This document shows positions 9,518 through 18,168 of a DNA stretch of 64,000 bases, piece by piece. The notes beneath the pieces are model-generated. The model ran no database searches. It saw nothing but the letters and a program-made list of their open reading frames with translations, and was not told the origin of the DNA. Position numbers and translations under genes: made by a program. This DNA is from Planctomycetota bacterium (GTDB lineage: Bacteria; Planctomycetota; UBA1135; GCA-002686595): the NCBI GenBank assembly GCA_016779225.1, contig JADHNZ010000002.1, positions 44,973 to 108,972 of the forward strand, read 5' to 3'. Each line of letters opens with the position of its first letter. Position 1 is the stretch's first letter.

Positions 9518-9544
9518 CCGGCGCCCGGCGGGCTGGCGAGCCGC

Positions 9545-11170
9545 TCAGCCGAGGAACGGGTAGCGCCAGTCGGTGGGCGGGACGAAGGTCTCCTTCACCG
9601 TGCGCGGGCTGACCCAGCGCATGAGGTTCAGGATCGAGCCGGCCTTGTCATTGGTCCCGGAGGCGCGCGAGCCGCCAAAGGGTTGCTGACCGACGACCGC
9701 GCCAGTCGGCTTGTCGTTGATGTAGAAGTTGCCGGCGGCGAAGCGCAGACGGTCCATGGCGCGGCGGAGGCCGTGGCGATCATGGCCGAAGATCGCGCCC
9801 GTGAGCCCGTACTCGCTGGTGTCCGCGCAGAGGTCGAGGGCCTCGTCCAGGCGCGCGTCGTCGTAGGGGTAGACCGTGAGCACGGGGCCGAAGAGCTCGG
9901 TGCGGATCAGGTCGTGCTTGGGGTCGGTGGTCTCGACCACCGTGGGCTCGATGAACCAGCCCTGGCTCGGGTCGCAGGTTCCGCCGAGGACGACCTTGCA
10001 GGAGCTGTCCGCCTGGGCGCCCTCGATGGCCTTGGAGAGCTTGGTGTAGCTGGCCTCATCGATGACCGCTCCGAGGAAGTTCGAGAAGTCGCGGACATCG
10101 CCCTGCTTCATCTCGGAGAGGATCTGCCCGAGCTCCTCCAGGACCTGGGGCCAGATCGAGCGCGGGACATAGGCCCGGCTCGCGGCGGAGCACTTCTGGC
10201 CCTGGTACTCGAAGGCGCCGCGGGCGAGGGCCACGGCCAGGGGCCGCACCTCGGAGTCCGGGAGGGCCATGACGAAGTCCTTGCCACCGGTCTCGCCCAC
10301 GATGCGGGGATAGCGCCCGTAGGTCGGCAGGTTGGAGGCGATCGTGCCCCAGATGCCGTTGAAGACCCGCGTCGAGCCGGTGAAGTGCACGCCGGCGAGG
10401 CGGCTGTCGGCCAGCGTGGGGTCCCCGATGCGCGCGCCGCCGCCAGGGATGAAGTTCACGACGCCGGCGGGCAGGCCGGCCTCCATGAGCAGCTGCATCA
10501 CGAACCAGTTCGACAGCACCGAGGTCGAGGCCGGCTTCCAGACCGTCGTGTTGCCCAGCATCGCGGGCGCCGTCGGCAGGTTGCCGGCGATGGAGGTGAA
10601 GTTGAACGGGGTGATGGCGAAGACGAAGCCGTCCAGCGGACGGTGCTCGAGGCGGTTCCAGCAGCCTGCGGAGGACTCGGGCTGCTCCGCGTAGAGCTGC
10701 TCCATGTAGCGCGCGTTGTAGCGCCAGAAGTCGGCCAGCTCGCAGGCCGCGTCGATCTCCGCCTGGTGGGCGGTCTTGCTCTGACCGAGCATGGTCGAGG
10801 CGTTGATGCGGTCGCGCCAGGGACCCGCGAGCAGGTCGGCGGCCTTGAGGAAGATCGCGGCGCGCTCCTCCCAGGGCAGGCGCTCCCACGAGTGGCGGGC
10901 CTCGGAGGCGGCGTCGATCGCGCGCGCCACCTCAGCCGGGCCTCCCTGGTGGAAGGTGCCGAGGGCGAGGCCGTGGTCGTGGGGACAGCGGATGCTACCC
11001 AGGTCCCCGGTCCGCACCTCCTCTCCGCCGATCACCAGGGGCACCTCGATCTGGGCGCTGGCCTGCCGGGCCAGCTCGGCCTCCAGGGAGGCACGCTCCG
11101 GGCTGCCGGGGGCGTAGCCGAGGACCGGCTCGTTGTGCGGGGTGGGGGTGGTGAAGGTGCCGTGGGTCAT
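9545..11170 (-). CDS. pruA: L-glutamate gamma-semialdehyde (P5C) dehydrogenase
   Basis: This 541-residue aldehyde dehydrogenase oxidises glutamate semialdehyde, in equilibrium with pyrroline-5-carboxylate, to glutamate with NAD+, the second step of proline breakdown. Family signs are FAITPFNFTSIAGN, the Glu motif GETGGKDFV, the catalytic Cys327 in YQGQKCSAASR, and the C-terminal QQPFGGSRASGTNDKAG. The length fits the single-domain, ALDH4A1-like type, not the long proteobacterial PutA. The ATG at 11170 gives that length. The frame continues upstream to 11305 without looking like protein. No proline dehydrogenase gene is nearby. It converges on the lectin gene with a 27-base gap. Confidence 0.92.
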   Translation of the reverse strand: MTHGTFTTPTPHNEPVLGYAPGSPERASLEAELARQASAQIEVPLVIGGEEVRTGDLGSIRCPHDHGLALGTFHQGGPAEVARAIDAASEARHSWERLPWEERAAIFLKAADLLAGPWRDRINASTMLGQSKTAHQAEIDAACELADFWRYNARYMEQLYAEQPESSAGCWNRLEHRPLDGFVFAITPFNFTSIAGNLPTAPAMLGNTTVWKPASTSVLSNWFVMQLLMEAGLPAGVVNFIPGGGARIGDPTLADSRLAGVHFTGSTRVFNGIWGTIASNLPTYGRYPRIVGETGGKDFVMALPDSEVRPLAVALARGAFEYQGQKCSAASRAYVPRSIWPQVLEELGQILSEMKQGDVRDFSNFLGAVIDEASYTKLSKAIEGAQADSSCKVVLGGTCDPSQGWFIEPTVVETTDPKHDLIRTELFGPVLTVYPYDDARLDEALDLCADTSEYGLTGAIFGHDRHGLRRAMDRLRFAAGNFYINDKPTGAVVGQQPFGGSRASGTNDKAGSILNLMRWVSPRTVKETFVPPTDWRYPFLG

Positions 11171-11397
11171 GGTGGAGGGGGCAGGAGTCGTGGCGGCGCT
11201 GCGCATGGAGTACGGCGCCGGAGGGCGATTGTCCGTGGCCCTCCCCCCCGAGTCCACCCGCGAGTGCGCCTTTGGGACCCCGCGACCTGCGCACCTGGGC
11301 CCCATTCGCGCACACGACGCTCTTTCGCCCCGCCCCCTTGCTTCCCATCATGGGTGCCGCCGCGCGCGCGGCGCCGTCCCGAACCCCTCCACGACCC

Positions 11398-12180
11398 ATG
11401 CGCTCACCCTTCGCCCTTGTCCTCGCCTTCTCGCCTCTCCTCCTGGCGTCCTGCACCGTCTCGGTGAAGACCACCGCCGACCTGCCGGAGCCGACCCCGG
11501 CGGAGGCCGCCAGCCCCGAGATCGAGGGGGCCTCGGCACCGAGCACGAGCGCTGCCGACTCCGAGCGCAAGGAGGCGGAGGCCGCCCGCAAGGCCGCCGT
11601 GGCCGAGCGTGAGGTGCGCCACGCCCGCATGGACCTCGAGCTCGCGGAGCTCGAGGCCAACCTGTCCCTGCGCGGGGCGCGCGCTGCGGTCGAGTCCGCC
11701 GAGGTCAAGCTGATGGCTGCCCGTGAGCGCATGGAGCGCTTCGAGGGGATCGAGGTCGAGCACCTCACCGAGCAGACGCTCATGGGGGTCGACCGCGCCG
11801 AGGACCGCCTGATCGGCGAGCAGCAGGACCTGCAGGGGATCCTGGACATCTACGCGGAGGAGCAGGAGGCGCGCTCCCGCGACGAGATCATCCGCCGTCA
11901 CCGCATGAGCGTGCAGTTCGCCGAGCGCGGCCTGGCAGGGGCCCGGAGGGCCCACGCCCTGCAGGTCGAGCACGAGCTCCCGGCGCGCATGCGCGAGCTT
12001 GAGCGCGGGATCGTAGAGGCGGAGCAGGGGCTCGAGGCTGCGCGCGGGCGTCTGCGCAAGCAGGAGCTCGAGAGCGAGCGTGACCTCGACCGCAAGCGCG
12101 CGGCCCTCGAGGACGCGCAGTGGAAGCAAGCGCACCCCGAGGCGGCCGGCGGCGACCGCGGGGGGCGGCGCGGGGCATGA
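11398..12180 (+). CDS. Coiled-coil lipoprotein
   Basis: The 260-residue protein begins with a lipoprotein signal peptide (lipobox LLASC, Cys at residue 19). A Pro/Ser/Ala-rich linker follows, then from about residue 55 to 245 an almost unbroken charged helix rich in Ala, Glu, Arg and Leu, which should form a long coiled coil. The tail is Gly/Arg rich. No enzyme motif is present. It starts an apparent operon, since its stop overlaps the next start codon (ATGA at 12177). A CATCAT box at 11346 with TTTCGC 17 bp upstream is a weak promoter candidate. Function unknown; a periplasmic spacer or envelope-structural role is a guess. Confidence 0.7.
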   Translation: MRSPFALVLAFSPLLLASCTVSVKTTADLPEPTPAEAASPEIEGASAPSTSAADSERKEAEAARKAAVAEREVRHARMDLELAELEANLSLRGARAAVESAEVKLMAARERMERFEGIEVEHLTEQTLMGVDRAEDRLIGEQQDLQGILDIYAEEQEARSRDEIIRRHRMSVQFAERGLAGARRAHALQVEHELPARMRELERGIVEAEQGLEAARGRLRKQELESERDLDRKRAALEDAQWKQAHPEAAGGDRGGRRGA

Positions 12181-13358
12181 GCGTCCTGCTCCTCGCGGCC
12201 GCGGCGCTCCTCGCGGGCCCGGCAGCGCCCCAGGACGAGCAGCCGCGGGTCCTGCCCCGGGTCGCCCCTCCGAAGAAGCTCGAGGTCCCCGAGCGGCTCT
12301 CGACCGAGGAGATCGTCGAGCCCCTTGACCGGGCCGTCGGGTTCCTCATCGACTCCCAGCGGCCCGACGGCACCTGGGGCAGCCAGGCGCCGGACTGCCT
12401 GCTGGAGCTTGGCTTCGCCCTGGAGACCTACTACTCCTGGCAGATGGGCGCGCATGCCCTCGGGACAATGGCCCTGGCGGCCGGCCCCGAGAATCCGGCC
12501 CGGCGCGCCGCCCTCGACCGCGCAGTGGAGTGGCTGATCGAGGCGCGCCCGTCCACGCGGGGTTCGGACTGGGATGTGGACAAGGTCTGGAGCACCCTCT
12601 ACGGCTTCGTCGCCTGCGTGGAGCTGCTCGAGGATGAGCGCCTCTCGCAGGGCGAGCTGGGGGCCCGGCTCGATGCCCGCGGGCGAGAGTTCCTCGAGGT
12701 GCTGCTCGCCCATCAGTCCGAGATGGGGGGCTGGGCCTACTACGACGACCCGCCCTACGACCGCGTTCAGACCTGGGCCACGAGCTTCTGCACGGCCCTC
12801 GTGCTGCCCTCCCTGGTGCGCGCCAAGGAGCGCGGGTGGGAGCTCGAGCAGCGCGTGATCGACCGCGCCCTCAAGTATGTGCAGCGCTGCATGCTCCCGA
12901 ACGGAGCCTACGAGTACGACCTGAACCCCCAGGCGCGCATCACGGGCATCGAGCACATCAACCGCATCGAGGGCAGCCTCGGGCGGACCCAGGTCTGCCA
13001 CTGGGCACGCGTCCGCTGCGGCGACGCCCGCGTCACGCCGGAGGAGGTGGAGCAGGGCCTCGCCGCGCTGTTCCAGCACCACGGCTTCCTCGACCACGCG
13101 CGCACGCGGCCCATTCCGCACGAGGGCTTCCACGCCAACGCCGGCTACTTCTACTTCTTCGCCCACTACTACGCCTCGAAGGTGATCAACACCCTCCCGG
13201 CGGAGCGGCGCGAGGAATGGCATGCCCTGCTGCGGCCGCACATCACCAAGACACAGTGGACCACCGGCGCCATGAGTGACTTCATGGACGCGGGCTACGC
13301 GCTCACCTCCGCGACCGCCTTCTCGATCCTGGCCCTCGAGGAGGGCATGAAGCGATGA
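12177..13358 (+). CDS. Secreted alpha/alpha-toroid (terpene cyclase/prenyltransferase-fold) protein
   Basis: The protein has 393 residues with a short signal peptide (cleavage near residue 18). It shows the repeat pattern of alpha/alpha-toroid proteins, a family that includes squalene-hopene cyclase and prenyltransferase beta subunits. QW-like blocks occur: residues about 60-75 (FLIDSQRPDGTWGSQ), about 180-200 (HQSEMGGWAYYDD) and a later repeat near MLPNGAYEYDL. The cyclase DxDD catalytic motif is not seen, so it is probably not a cyclase. Planctomycetes carry many such proteins of unknown role. It overlaps the preceding lipoprotein gene and the following eboA by ATGA at both ends, so all three are likely co-translated. 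Confidence 0.7.
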   Translation: MSVLLLAAAALLAGPAAPQDEQPRVLPRVAPPKKLEVPERLSTEEIVEPLDRAVGFLIDSQRPDGTWGSQAPDCLLELGFALETYYSWQMGAHALGTMALAAGPENPARRAALDRAVEWLIEARPSTRGSDWDVDKVWSTLYGFVACVELLEDERLSQGELGARLDARGREFLEVLLAHQSEMGGWAYYDDPPYDRVQTWATSFCTALVLPSLVRAKERGWELEQRVIDRALKYVQRCMLPNGAYEYDLNPQARITGIEHINRIEGSLGRTQVCHWARVRCGDARVTPEEVEQGLAALFQHHGFLDHARTRPIPHEGFHANAGYFYFFAHYYASKVINTLPAERREEWHALLRPHITKTQWTTGAMSDFMDAGYALTSATAFSILALEEGMKR

Positions 13359-14260
13359 GCAGCCAAACGGCGGACCTGCTCACGGGCTGGCTCGAGACGC
13401 GCCTCCCGGAGAGTGCGGCTCGCTTCTTGCGGGAGGCGCGCGAGGAGCTCGCCGGCGGCGTCGAGCCGCGGCGCCTCGGCATGCTCCTCGGCCTCGCCAG
13501 CCGCCACGCGCGGGACCGAGTGGCCCTGGCTCCGTCGGGCTCAGAGCTGGAGGCCGCCGCGGTGCTGCACCCGGGCTGGACCCCCGAGCGCTGGGGCCAG
13601 CTCGAGGCCCTGCGCGTGGCGCTGCTGCTGTCCTTCTCCGATCTCACCAGCGAGGCCTTCGAGCAGGCGGTGGAGTTCCTCTTCTCGCGCGCCGACGAGG
13701 GGGAGAGCCGCGCCCTCTTCCGTGGCCTGGGCCTGACCCCCGACCCCGCGCGGTTTCTCTGGCGTCTGCAGGACGGCTGCCGCACCAACATCGTTCCGGT
13801 GTTCGAGGCCATCGCCTGCGACACGCCCTTCCCGGCGGTCGGCTTCGAGGCGGTTGCCTGGCGGCAGCTGTGCATCAAGGCCGTCTTCATCGGCGCCCCG
13901 CTCTGGCGCGTGGTCGGCCTCGACGGCCGGCTCGACGCGGACCTTGCGCGCATGGCCCTCGACCTAGTCGAGGAGCGCCGCAGCGCGGGCCGTCCGATTC
14001 CCGCGGACCTGTGGCTGTGCATGGGGGAGTTCGACCCCGAGCGCGCCCTCCCCGCCCTTGAGCGCGAGGCGCGCGAGGGGACGGACGAGGGGCGTGCCGC
14101 GGCGCTCCTGGCCCTCGGCCGCGCGGGCCAGGCCCCGCGCGCACAGGCCATCGCGGGCTCTGGACCCGACGCGGCCTGGGCTCAGCAGGCGGCCGACGGG
14201 GTCACGGGGCAGGCGCTGTGGGGTACCCTGCCCGGCCGCGCAGCGACCGCGACGGCCTGA
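13355..14260 (+). CDS. eboA: EboA-family protein
   Basis: The 301-residue protein matches EboA, the first protein of the ebo cluster. The diagnostic central block runs from about residue 140 to 215: DGCRTNIVPVFEAIACD, the FEAVAWRQLCIKAVFIG block, GLDGRLDADLARM, then a short Arg/Glu-rich helix and PADLWLCMG. In cyanobacteria the ebo genes are implicated in moving precursors such as the scytonemin monomer to the periplasm; the biochemical role of EboA is unknown. The gene overlaps the upstream toroid gene by four bases and is followed after 47 bases by eboB. The eboC-eboF genes (UbiA-like, EboD cyclase, TIM-barrel, phosphatase-like) are not in this window. Family recognition is from motif memory. 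Confidence 0.75.
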   Translation: MSSQTADLLTGWLETRLPESAARFLREAREELAGGVEPRRLGMLLGLASRHARDRVALAPSGSELEAAAVLHPGWTPERWGQLEALRVALLLSFSDLTSEAFEQAVEFLFSRADEGESRALFRGLGLTPDPARFLWRLQDGCRTNIVPVFEAIACDTPFPAVGFEAVAWRQLCIKAVFIGAPLWRVVGLDGRLDADLARMALDLVEERRSAGRPIPADLWLCMGEFDPERALPALEREAREGTDEGRAAALLALGRAGQAPRAQAIAGSGPDAAWAQQAADGVTGQALWGTLPGRAATATA

Positions 14261-14307
14261 GATCCCCTCGCCGGTCCGCTCCCGAACCACGAGCCGCTCC
14301 TGACTCC

Positions 14308-15204
14308 ATGCGCTTCTTCGACCCGCACATCCACTGCACCAGCCGCACCACGGACGACTACGAGGCCATGGCCCGCGCCGGCATCCGAGCGGTCATCGAG
14401 CCCGCCTTCTGGCTGGGGCAGCCGCGCACGACCCTGGGTGCCTTCGAGGACTACTTCGCGAGCATCCTGGGCTGGGAGCGCTTCCGCGCCTCGCAGTTCG
14501 GTATCAGCCACTACTGCGCCATCGGGCTCAACTCCAAGGAGGCCAACAACGAGGGCCTCGCACGGGAGGTCCTCGAGATCCTCCCCGACTACGCCCTGAA
14601 GGAGGGCGTCGTCGCCATTGGCGAGATCGGCTATGACGAGATCACGCCGGCGGAGGAGCGCGCCTACGAGGCCCAGCTCGCCTTTGCGGTCGAGCACGAC
14701 ATGCCGGTGATGGTCCACTCGCCGCACCGTGACAAGAAGCGCGGGATCCAGCGCTCCCTCGATGTCGCGCGCAACGCGGGCGTGGCCATGCACAAGCTGG
14801 TGATCGACCACAACAACGAGGAGACCGTCCAGGATGTGCTCGACGCCGGGGCCTGGGCCGCGTTCACGATCTATCCCCACACCAAGATGGGCTCGGAGCG
14901 CATGGTCGAGATCGTGCAGAAGTACGGCCCGCGCCAGATCATCGTGGACAGCTCCGCGGACTGGGGGGTCTCCGACCCCCTGAGCGTCCCGAAGACGGCC
15001 GCCCTCATGCTGGAGCGCGGGGTCGAGGCCGAGGCCGTGCGCCTGACCACCTGGCAGAACGCCCTGGATGCCTACGCGCAGTCGGGGCAGATCGATGTGG
15101 AGGCCCTGGAGGCCGGGCTCGAGGTCGACCAGCGCCAGCTCTTCAGCGACAACTCCGTCCTGCGGGGACAGGAGCCGCGCGTGGACAGCGCGGTGCCCAA
15201 CTGA
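14308..15204 (+). CDS. eboB: TatD-like metal-dependent hydrolase (EboB)
   Basis: The 298-residue TIM-barrel protein begins FFDPHIHCTSRTTDDY (HxH metal site at H8/H10). It continues with IGEIGYDEITPAEE (metal-binding Glu), VMVHSPHRDKKRG (His) and KLVIDHNNEE (His), and the final acid lies in IIVDSSADWG. These match TatD/EboB-type hydrolases of the amidohydrolase superfamily. TatD proteins proper are DNases, but the EboB substrate is unknown. It follows eboA in the same direction, so the pair forms the first half of an ebo cluster. No clear Shine-Dalgarno site precedes the ATG at 14308. Confidence 0.8.
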   Translation: MRFFDPHIHCTSRTTDDYEAMARAGIRAVIEPAFWLGQPRTTLGAFEDYFASILGWERFRASQFGISHYCAIGLNSKEANNEGLAREVLEILPDYALKEGVVAIGEIGYDEITPAEERAYEAQLAFAVEHDMPVMVHSPHRDKKRGIQRSLDVARNAGVAMHKLVIDHNNEETVQDVLDAGAWAAFTIYPHTKMGSERMVEIVQKYGPRQIIVDSSADWGVSDPLSVPKTAALMLERGVEAEAVRLTTWQNALDAYAQSGQIDVEALEAGLEVDQRQLFSDNSVLRGQEPRVDSAVPN

Positions 15205-15224
15205 GCGGCTGCCGCGGCCGACGC

Positions 15225-16199
15225 CTAGGCCCCGGCGCGCGCAGGGGTGAGACCCAGCAGCCGGGCGGCATTCCCGCCGAAGACGGCGGCCTGCTCCTCG
15301 GCAGTGGCCCCAAGCGTCTCGAGGATCGCGCGCTGCTCGGCGTAGCGGTCGTCGCGCCAGCCCCGCGGCCAGGTCCCTGAGTCGGTGCCGAACAGCACGC
15401 GCTCCGCACCCAGGGCAGACAGCGTCCGGTCGAACACCGCGTGGAGGTCCACTCCCTCGGGCTGCGTGCGCACCCAGGCATTCGAGGACGAGGTGTCGAC
15501 GAACACATTCTCGCACTGGGCGCCGGCCATCAGGCACTCACGGAAGTACCCGGCGCCGAAGTGGGGGATCACAAAGCGCGTGCTGGGGTGCGCGTTGGCT
15601 GCGGGCACCACGAACAGCGGGTCCGCGAGGGAGACCTGCGCCGTGCGCGGGAAGCCGAGCTGGTCGCGCAGCGGCACCGTGAACAGGCCGCAGTGCACAT
15701 AGGCCAAACCGCCGACCCGGTCGAGGACCTCGAGGACCGGGGCCACCCGCGGCTCGTCGATGCGGTAGCCGTGCTGGGCGGGGAAGAGGAGCAGGCCGCG
15801 GAAGCCGAGCTCACCCAGGAGGCGCTCGGCCTTCGCCTCGGCGTCGGCGGCCGTGGGATCGAGCACGGCGACCCCGGTGAGGGACCCGGCGGCCGCGGCG
15901 ACCGCCCCGGCGACCGTGGGCGTCTCGGCCGGATGGCTGGAGAAGACCACGGCGTGCTGCACGCCCTGGCGGCGGAACTCGTCGAGCCAGCGCTCACGGT
16001 GCTCGGCGCCGTCCTCAGCGGGCAGCTCGAGCCCCGTGGCCTCCGTCAGGGCTCGGAGGTGCTCCTGCGGGGTGCCCGCGCGGGGGCTCTCCTGGGCGAG
16101 CGCCTCGAAGAACGGGCGCGAGAACCAGTGACAGTGCGCGTCGACGAGGGGCGCTCCACCGGCCAGGGGGCCGGGGGAGGTGGGCTTGGAGTGCGGCAT
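15225..16199 (-). CDS. Amidohydrolase-2 family protein
   Basis: This 324-residue protein has the amidohydrolase_2 layout: VDAHCHWF near residue 20 (HxH metal site), a long TIM-barrel core, LAYVHCGLF (His), RFVIPHFGAGYF (His) and the terminal Asp in RVLFGTDSGTWP, ending with NAARLLGL as in many family members. Such enzymes are usually decarboxylases or hydrolases of carboxylated rings or lactones; the substrate cannot be told. The ATG at 16199 gives a normal N-terminus; the frame is open to 16316, but that part looks non-coding. It converges on eboB with a 20-base gap. A TACCTT box lies about 42 bp upstream on its strand. Confidence 0.8.
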   Translation of the reverse strand: MPHSKPTSPGPLAGGAPLVDAHCHWFSRPFFEALAQESPRAGTPQEHLRALTEATGLELPAEDGAEHRERWLDEFRRQGVQHAVVFSSHPAETPTVAGAVAAAAGSLTGVAVLDPTAADAEAKAERLLGELGFRGLLLFPAQHGYRIDEPRVAPVLEVLDRVGGLAYVHCGLFTVPLRDQLGFPRTAQVSLADPLFVVPAANAHPSTRFVIPHFGAGYFRECLMAGAQCENVFVDTSSSNAWVRTQPEGVDLHAVFDRTLSALGAERVLFGTDSGTWPRGWRDDRYAEQRAILETLGATAEEQAAVFGGNAARLLGLTPARAGA

Positions 16200-16420
16200 G
16201 GTGGTGAGGGGGCGGTCAGCGGGCGCTCGACGCACTCCACAAAGGTAGGCCACGGACCGCCCCGAGCCCATGCCTCCGCCGCGCTGCGAGACCATTCGTG
16301 CGTCCGGAGGCCGCATGCCGGCGAACAGGAGGGCACCGCGCGGTACCCTCGCCGCGCTTCGCTCCCGCAGGACGCTCCCTGTGCCGGGGCCAACCGCGAC
16401 CCAAGACCACCTGAACCGCC

Positions 16421-16927
16421 ATGGAACGCTGGGGCCTCGACATGGCCAAGGAGTACTTCAAGTTCTCCGCGGCCCACTTCCTGATCTTTCCGGACGGGAG
16501 CGCCGAGCGCCTCCACGGTCACAACTACCGCGTCTTCGTCGAGCTCGACGCAGGCCTCGACCAGTTCGGCCTCGTGCTCGACTTCAAGCAGGTCAAGCCG
16601 GTGGTGCGGGAGCTGTGCGACTTCCTCGATGAGCACTTCCTCGTGCCGGGGCTCCACGCGGAGCTGGAGGTCGGTCCTGTGGAGGACGGCCACCGCCTCG
16701 TGGTCTACCGGGCGACCCGCTACCTCGTCCCCGACGAGGACCTGATCGTCCTGCCCATCAACAACTCGTCCTCCGAGAACCTGGCGACCTGGTTCGCGCG
16801 GCGGCTCAAGGAGGAGCTCGAGTCCCGCTTCGTGGGCGTCCAGATCGAGCGCCTGCAGGTGGCCGTGGAGGAGACCTCGGGCCAGCGCGGGGTCTACCTG
16901 TTCACCCGCGACGGGGACGAGGGCTAG
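16421..16927 (+). CDS. PTPS/QueD-family protein lacking the usual catalytic Cys
   Basis: The 168-residue protein belongs to the 6-pyruvoyl-tetrahydropterin synthase / 6-carboxy-tetrahydropterin synthase (QueD) family. The three zinc-binding His are H19 (FSAAHF) and H32, H34 (RLHGHNY), and an EETSGQRG block stands for the C-terminal pterin-binding Glu. In QueD a Cys three residues before the LHGH motif is catalytic; here that position is Ala28 beside Glu29, so the reaction may differ. No other queuosine or biopterin gene is in the window. Two starts are possible, the ATG at 16421 and at 16442 (MAKEYF); neither has a good Shine-Dalgarno site. Its TAG stop shares the palindrome CTAG with the stop of the convergent gene. 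Confidence 0.75.
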   Translation: MERWGLDMAKEYFKFSAAHFLIFPDGSAERLHGHNYRVFVELDAGLDQFGLVLDFKQVKPVVRELCDFLDEHFLVPGLHAELEVGPVEDGHRLVVYRATRYLVPDEDLIVLPINNSSSENLATWFARRLKEELESRFVGVQIERLQVAVEETSGQRGVYLFTRDGDEG

Positions 16928-18003
16928 CGCGCAGGCTCCTGAGCCTCGGCTCGACGCGCGCGCAGCTGCTCGAGCAGTGAGGCGTCACCACTGAGATCCG
17001 CAGCGGCGCCGCCGGGTAGGGCGACCTGCAGCGTGACGCCCTCGGGCCAGCCGGCCTCGAGGCTCTGGTCGTGGAGCCAGCCGTCGAGGGCGTCCACCAC
17101 GAAGTGCGGGTACATGACGACCAGCGCGCGCAGCTCGTCCGCGCCCAGGGCCTCGGCCGCCGCCGAGCGCCAGGCCTCGCGGCTGTCCTCCAGCTCGGCG
17201 GCCTCGAGCAGCCGTGCCGCAGGCACGCGCTCCAGGCCCGCGGCCGACGCGTCCTCACACAGAGCATGCAGGCCCTCGAGGCCGACGCGCTCCGCCGCTC
17301 GGCTCACGAGCAGGTAGGCCAGGCCGTAGAAGCCGCGCTTGGTGCCCGTGGTGAGCGCCGTCGACGAGAGCCCCGCCTCCACGGCGAACACGGCGCGCTG
17401 GGGATCATCGCCCTGGTCCTCGCCCGCGAGCGTGACGCGTGCGATCCACTGGCGGCCGTCGTCGCCCGACTGCAGGCGCAGCTCGAGCGCAAGGCCTCCG
17501 CAGGCCAGGGCGGCGGAGCAGAGGCGCCCGGCGCGCAGGCGCGTGGCTCCCTCGGGGCAGAGCAGCTCGCTGACCAGGTCGCAGAGCCCCTCTTCAACGG
17601 TGCCGGGCAGCCGCGCCCACTCCGCGCCCAGCGCCGCGTGGGCCAGCTCGTGAGCGAGCGTGCGCTCGAGGTCGTCCGCTGCCCGCGAGAGCAGGATGCG
17701 GCTGTGGTGTGCGCTGTACAGGCCCTCGGCGTCGGCGACTCCCATTCCGGGCAGGGCGTAGAGCCGCGGGGACTCCTGCACCCAGACCTCGAGGTCCTCC
17801 GGCAGGTCTGCGCCAGGGACCAGCGCCTGGACCCGGGGAGCCAAGCGGTCCAGCAGGAGCGAGACGCGGGCGGACTCGGCCGCGTCGTCTCCACGCACGA
17901 TGCCCTCCGCGGCCTGGACCCTGGCCGCCGGCGGCTGGACCATGCAGGCGCCCATCAGGGCCGCGACGGCGAGGAGGGGGGCCTTGGACGAGGAGGGCTT
18001 CAC
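16924..18003 (-). CDS. HELAH-motif lipoprotein, putative zinc metallopeptidase
   Basis: With the GTG at 18003 the protein has 359 residues and begins with a classic lipoprotein signal (MKPSSSKAP, hydrophobic core, lipobox LMGAC). An ATG further up at 18060 would give a poor, longer N-terminus. The mature protein contains HELAH at 118-122 and Glu137/Glu138 in TVEEGLCD about 15 residues later, the arrangement of a gluzincin zinc site. The rest has no recognised domain and is helical. A periplasmic or outer-membrane peptidase is a reasonable but unproven reading. The gene converges on the PTPS-like gene, sharing CTAG. Confidence 0.65.
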   Translation of the reverse strand: MKPSSSKAPLLAVAALMGACMVQPPAARVQAAEGIVRGDDAAESARVSLLLDRLAPRVQALVPGADLPEDLEVWVQESPRLYALPGMGVADAEGLYSAHHSRILLSRAADDLERTLAHELAHAALGAEWARLPGTVEEGLCDLVSELLCPEGATRLRAGRLCSAALACGGLALELRLQSGDDGRQWIARVTLAGEDQGDDPQRAVFAVEAGLSSTALTTGTKRGFYGLAYLLVSRAAERVGLEGLHALCEDASAAGLERVPAARLLEAAELEDSREAWRSAAAEALGADELRALVVMYPHFVVDALDGWLHDQSLEAGWPEGVTLQVALPGGAAADLSGDASLLEQLRARRAEAQEPAR

Positions 18004-18082
18004 GAGGAACCGTACCTCGCCTCCGCAGCGCCCGGTCAGGGTGGGGGTGATGGGCCCCAAATCGGGGCTCCAGCCCCCCCCA

Positions 18083-18102
18083 GGGCCCCTGCGAAGGGGC
18101 CC
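18083..18102 (-). terminator. Candidate terminator hairpin after the sulfatase-like operon
   Basis: GGGCCCCT, loop GCGA, AGGGGCCC forms a perfect 8-bp GC stem 67 bases past the stop of the minus-strand sulfatase-like gene. No U-tract follows, as is common in GC-rich genomes. A second GGCCCGCG inverted repeat lies closer to the stop. Confidence 0.4.
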
Positions 18103-18168
18103 GGTGGGCCTGGAGGGCCCGCGCGTCCCGCGCCTGCCTCCGGCCCGCAGCCCGCCGGGGCGCGGGCC

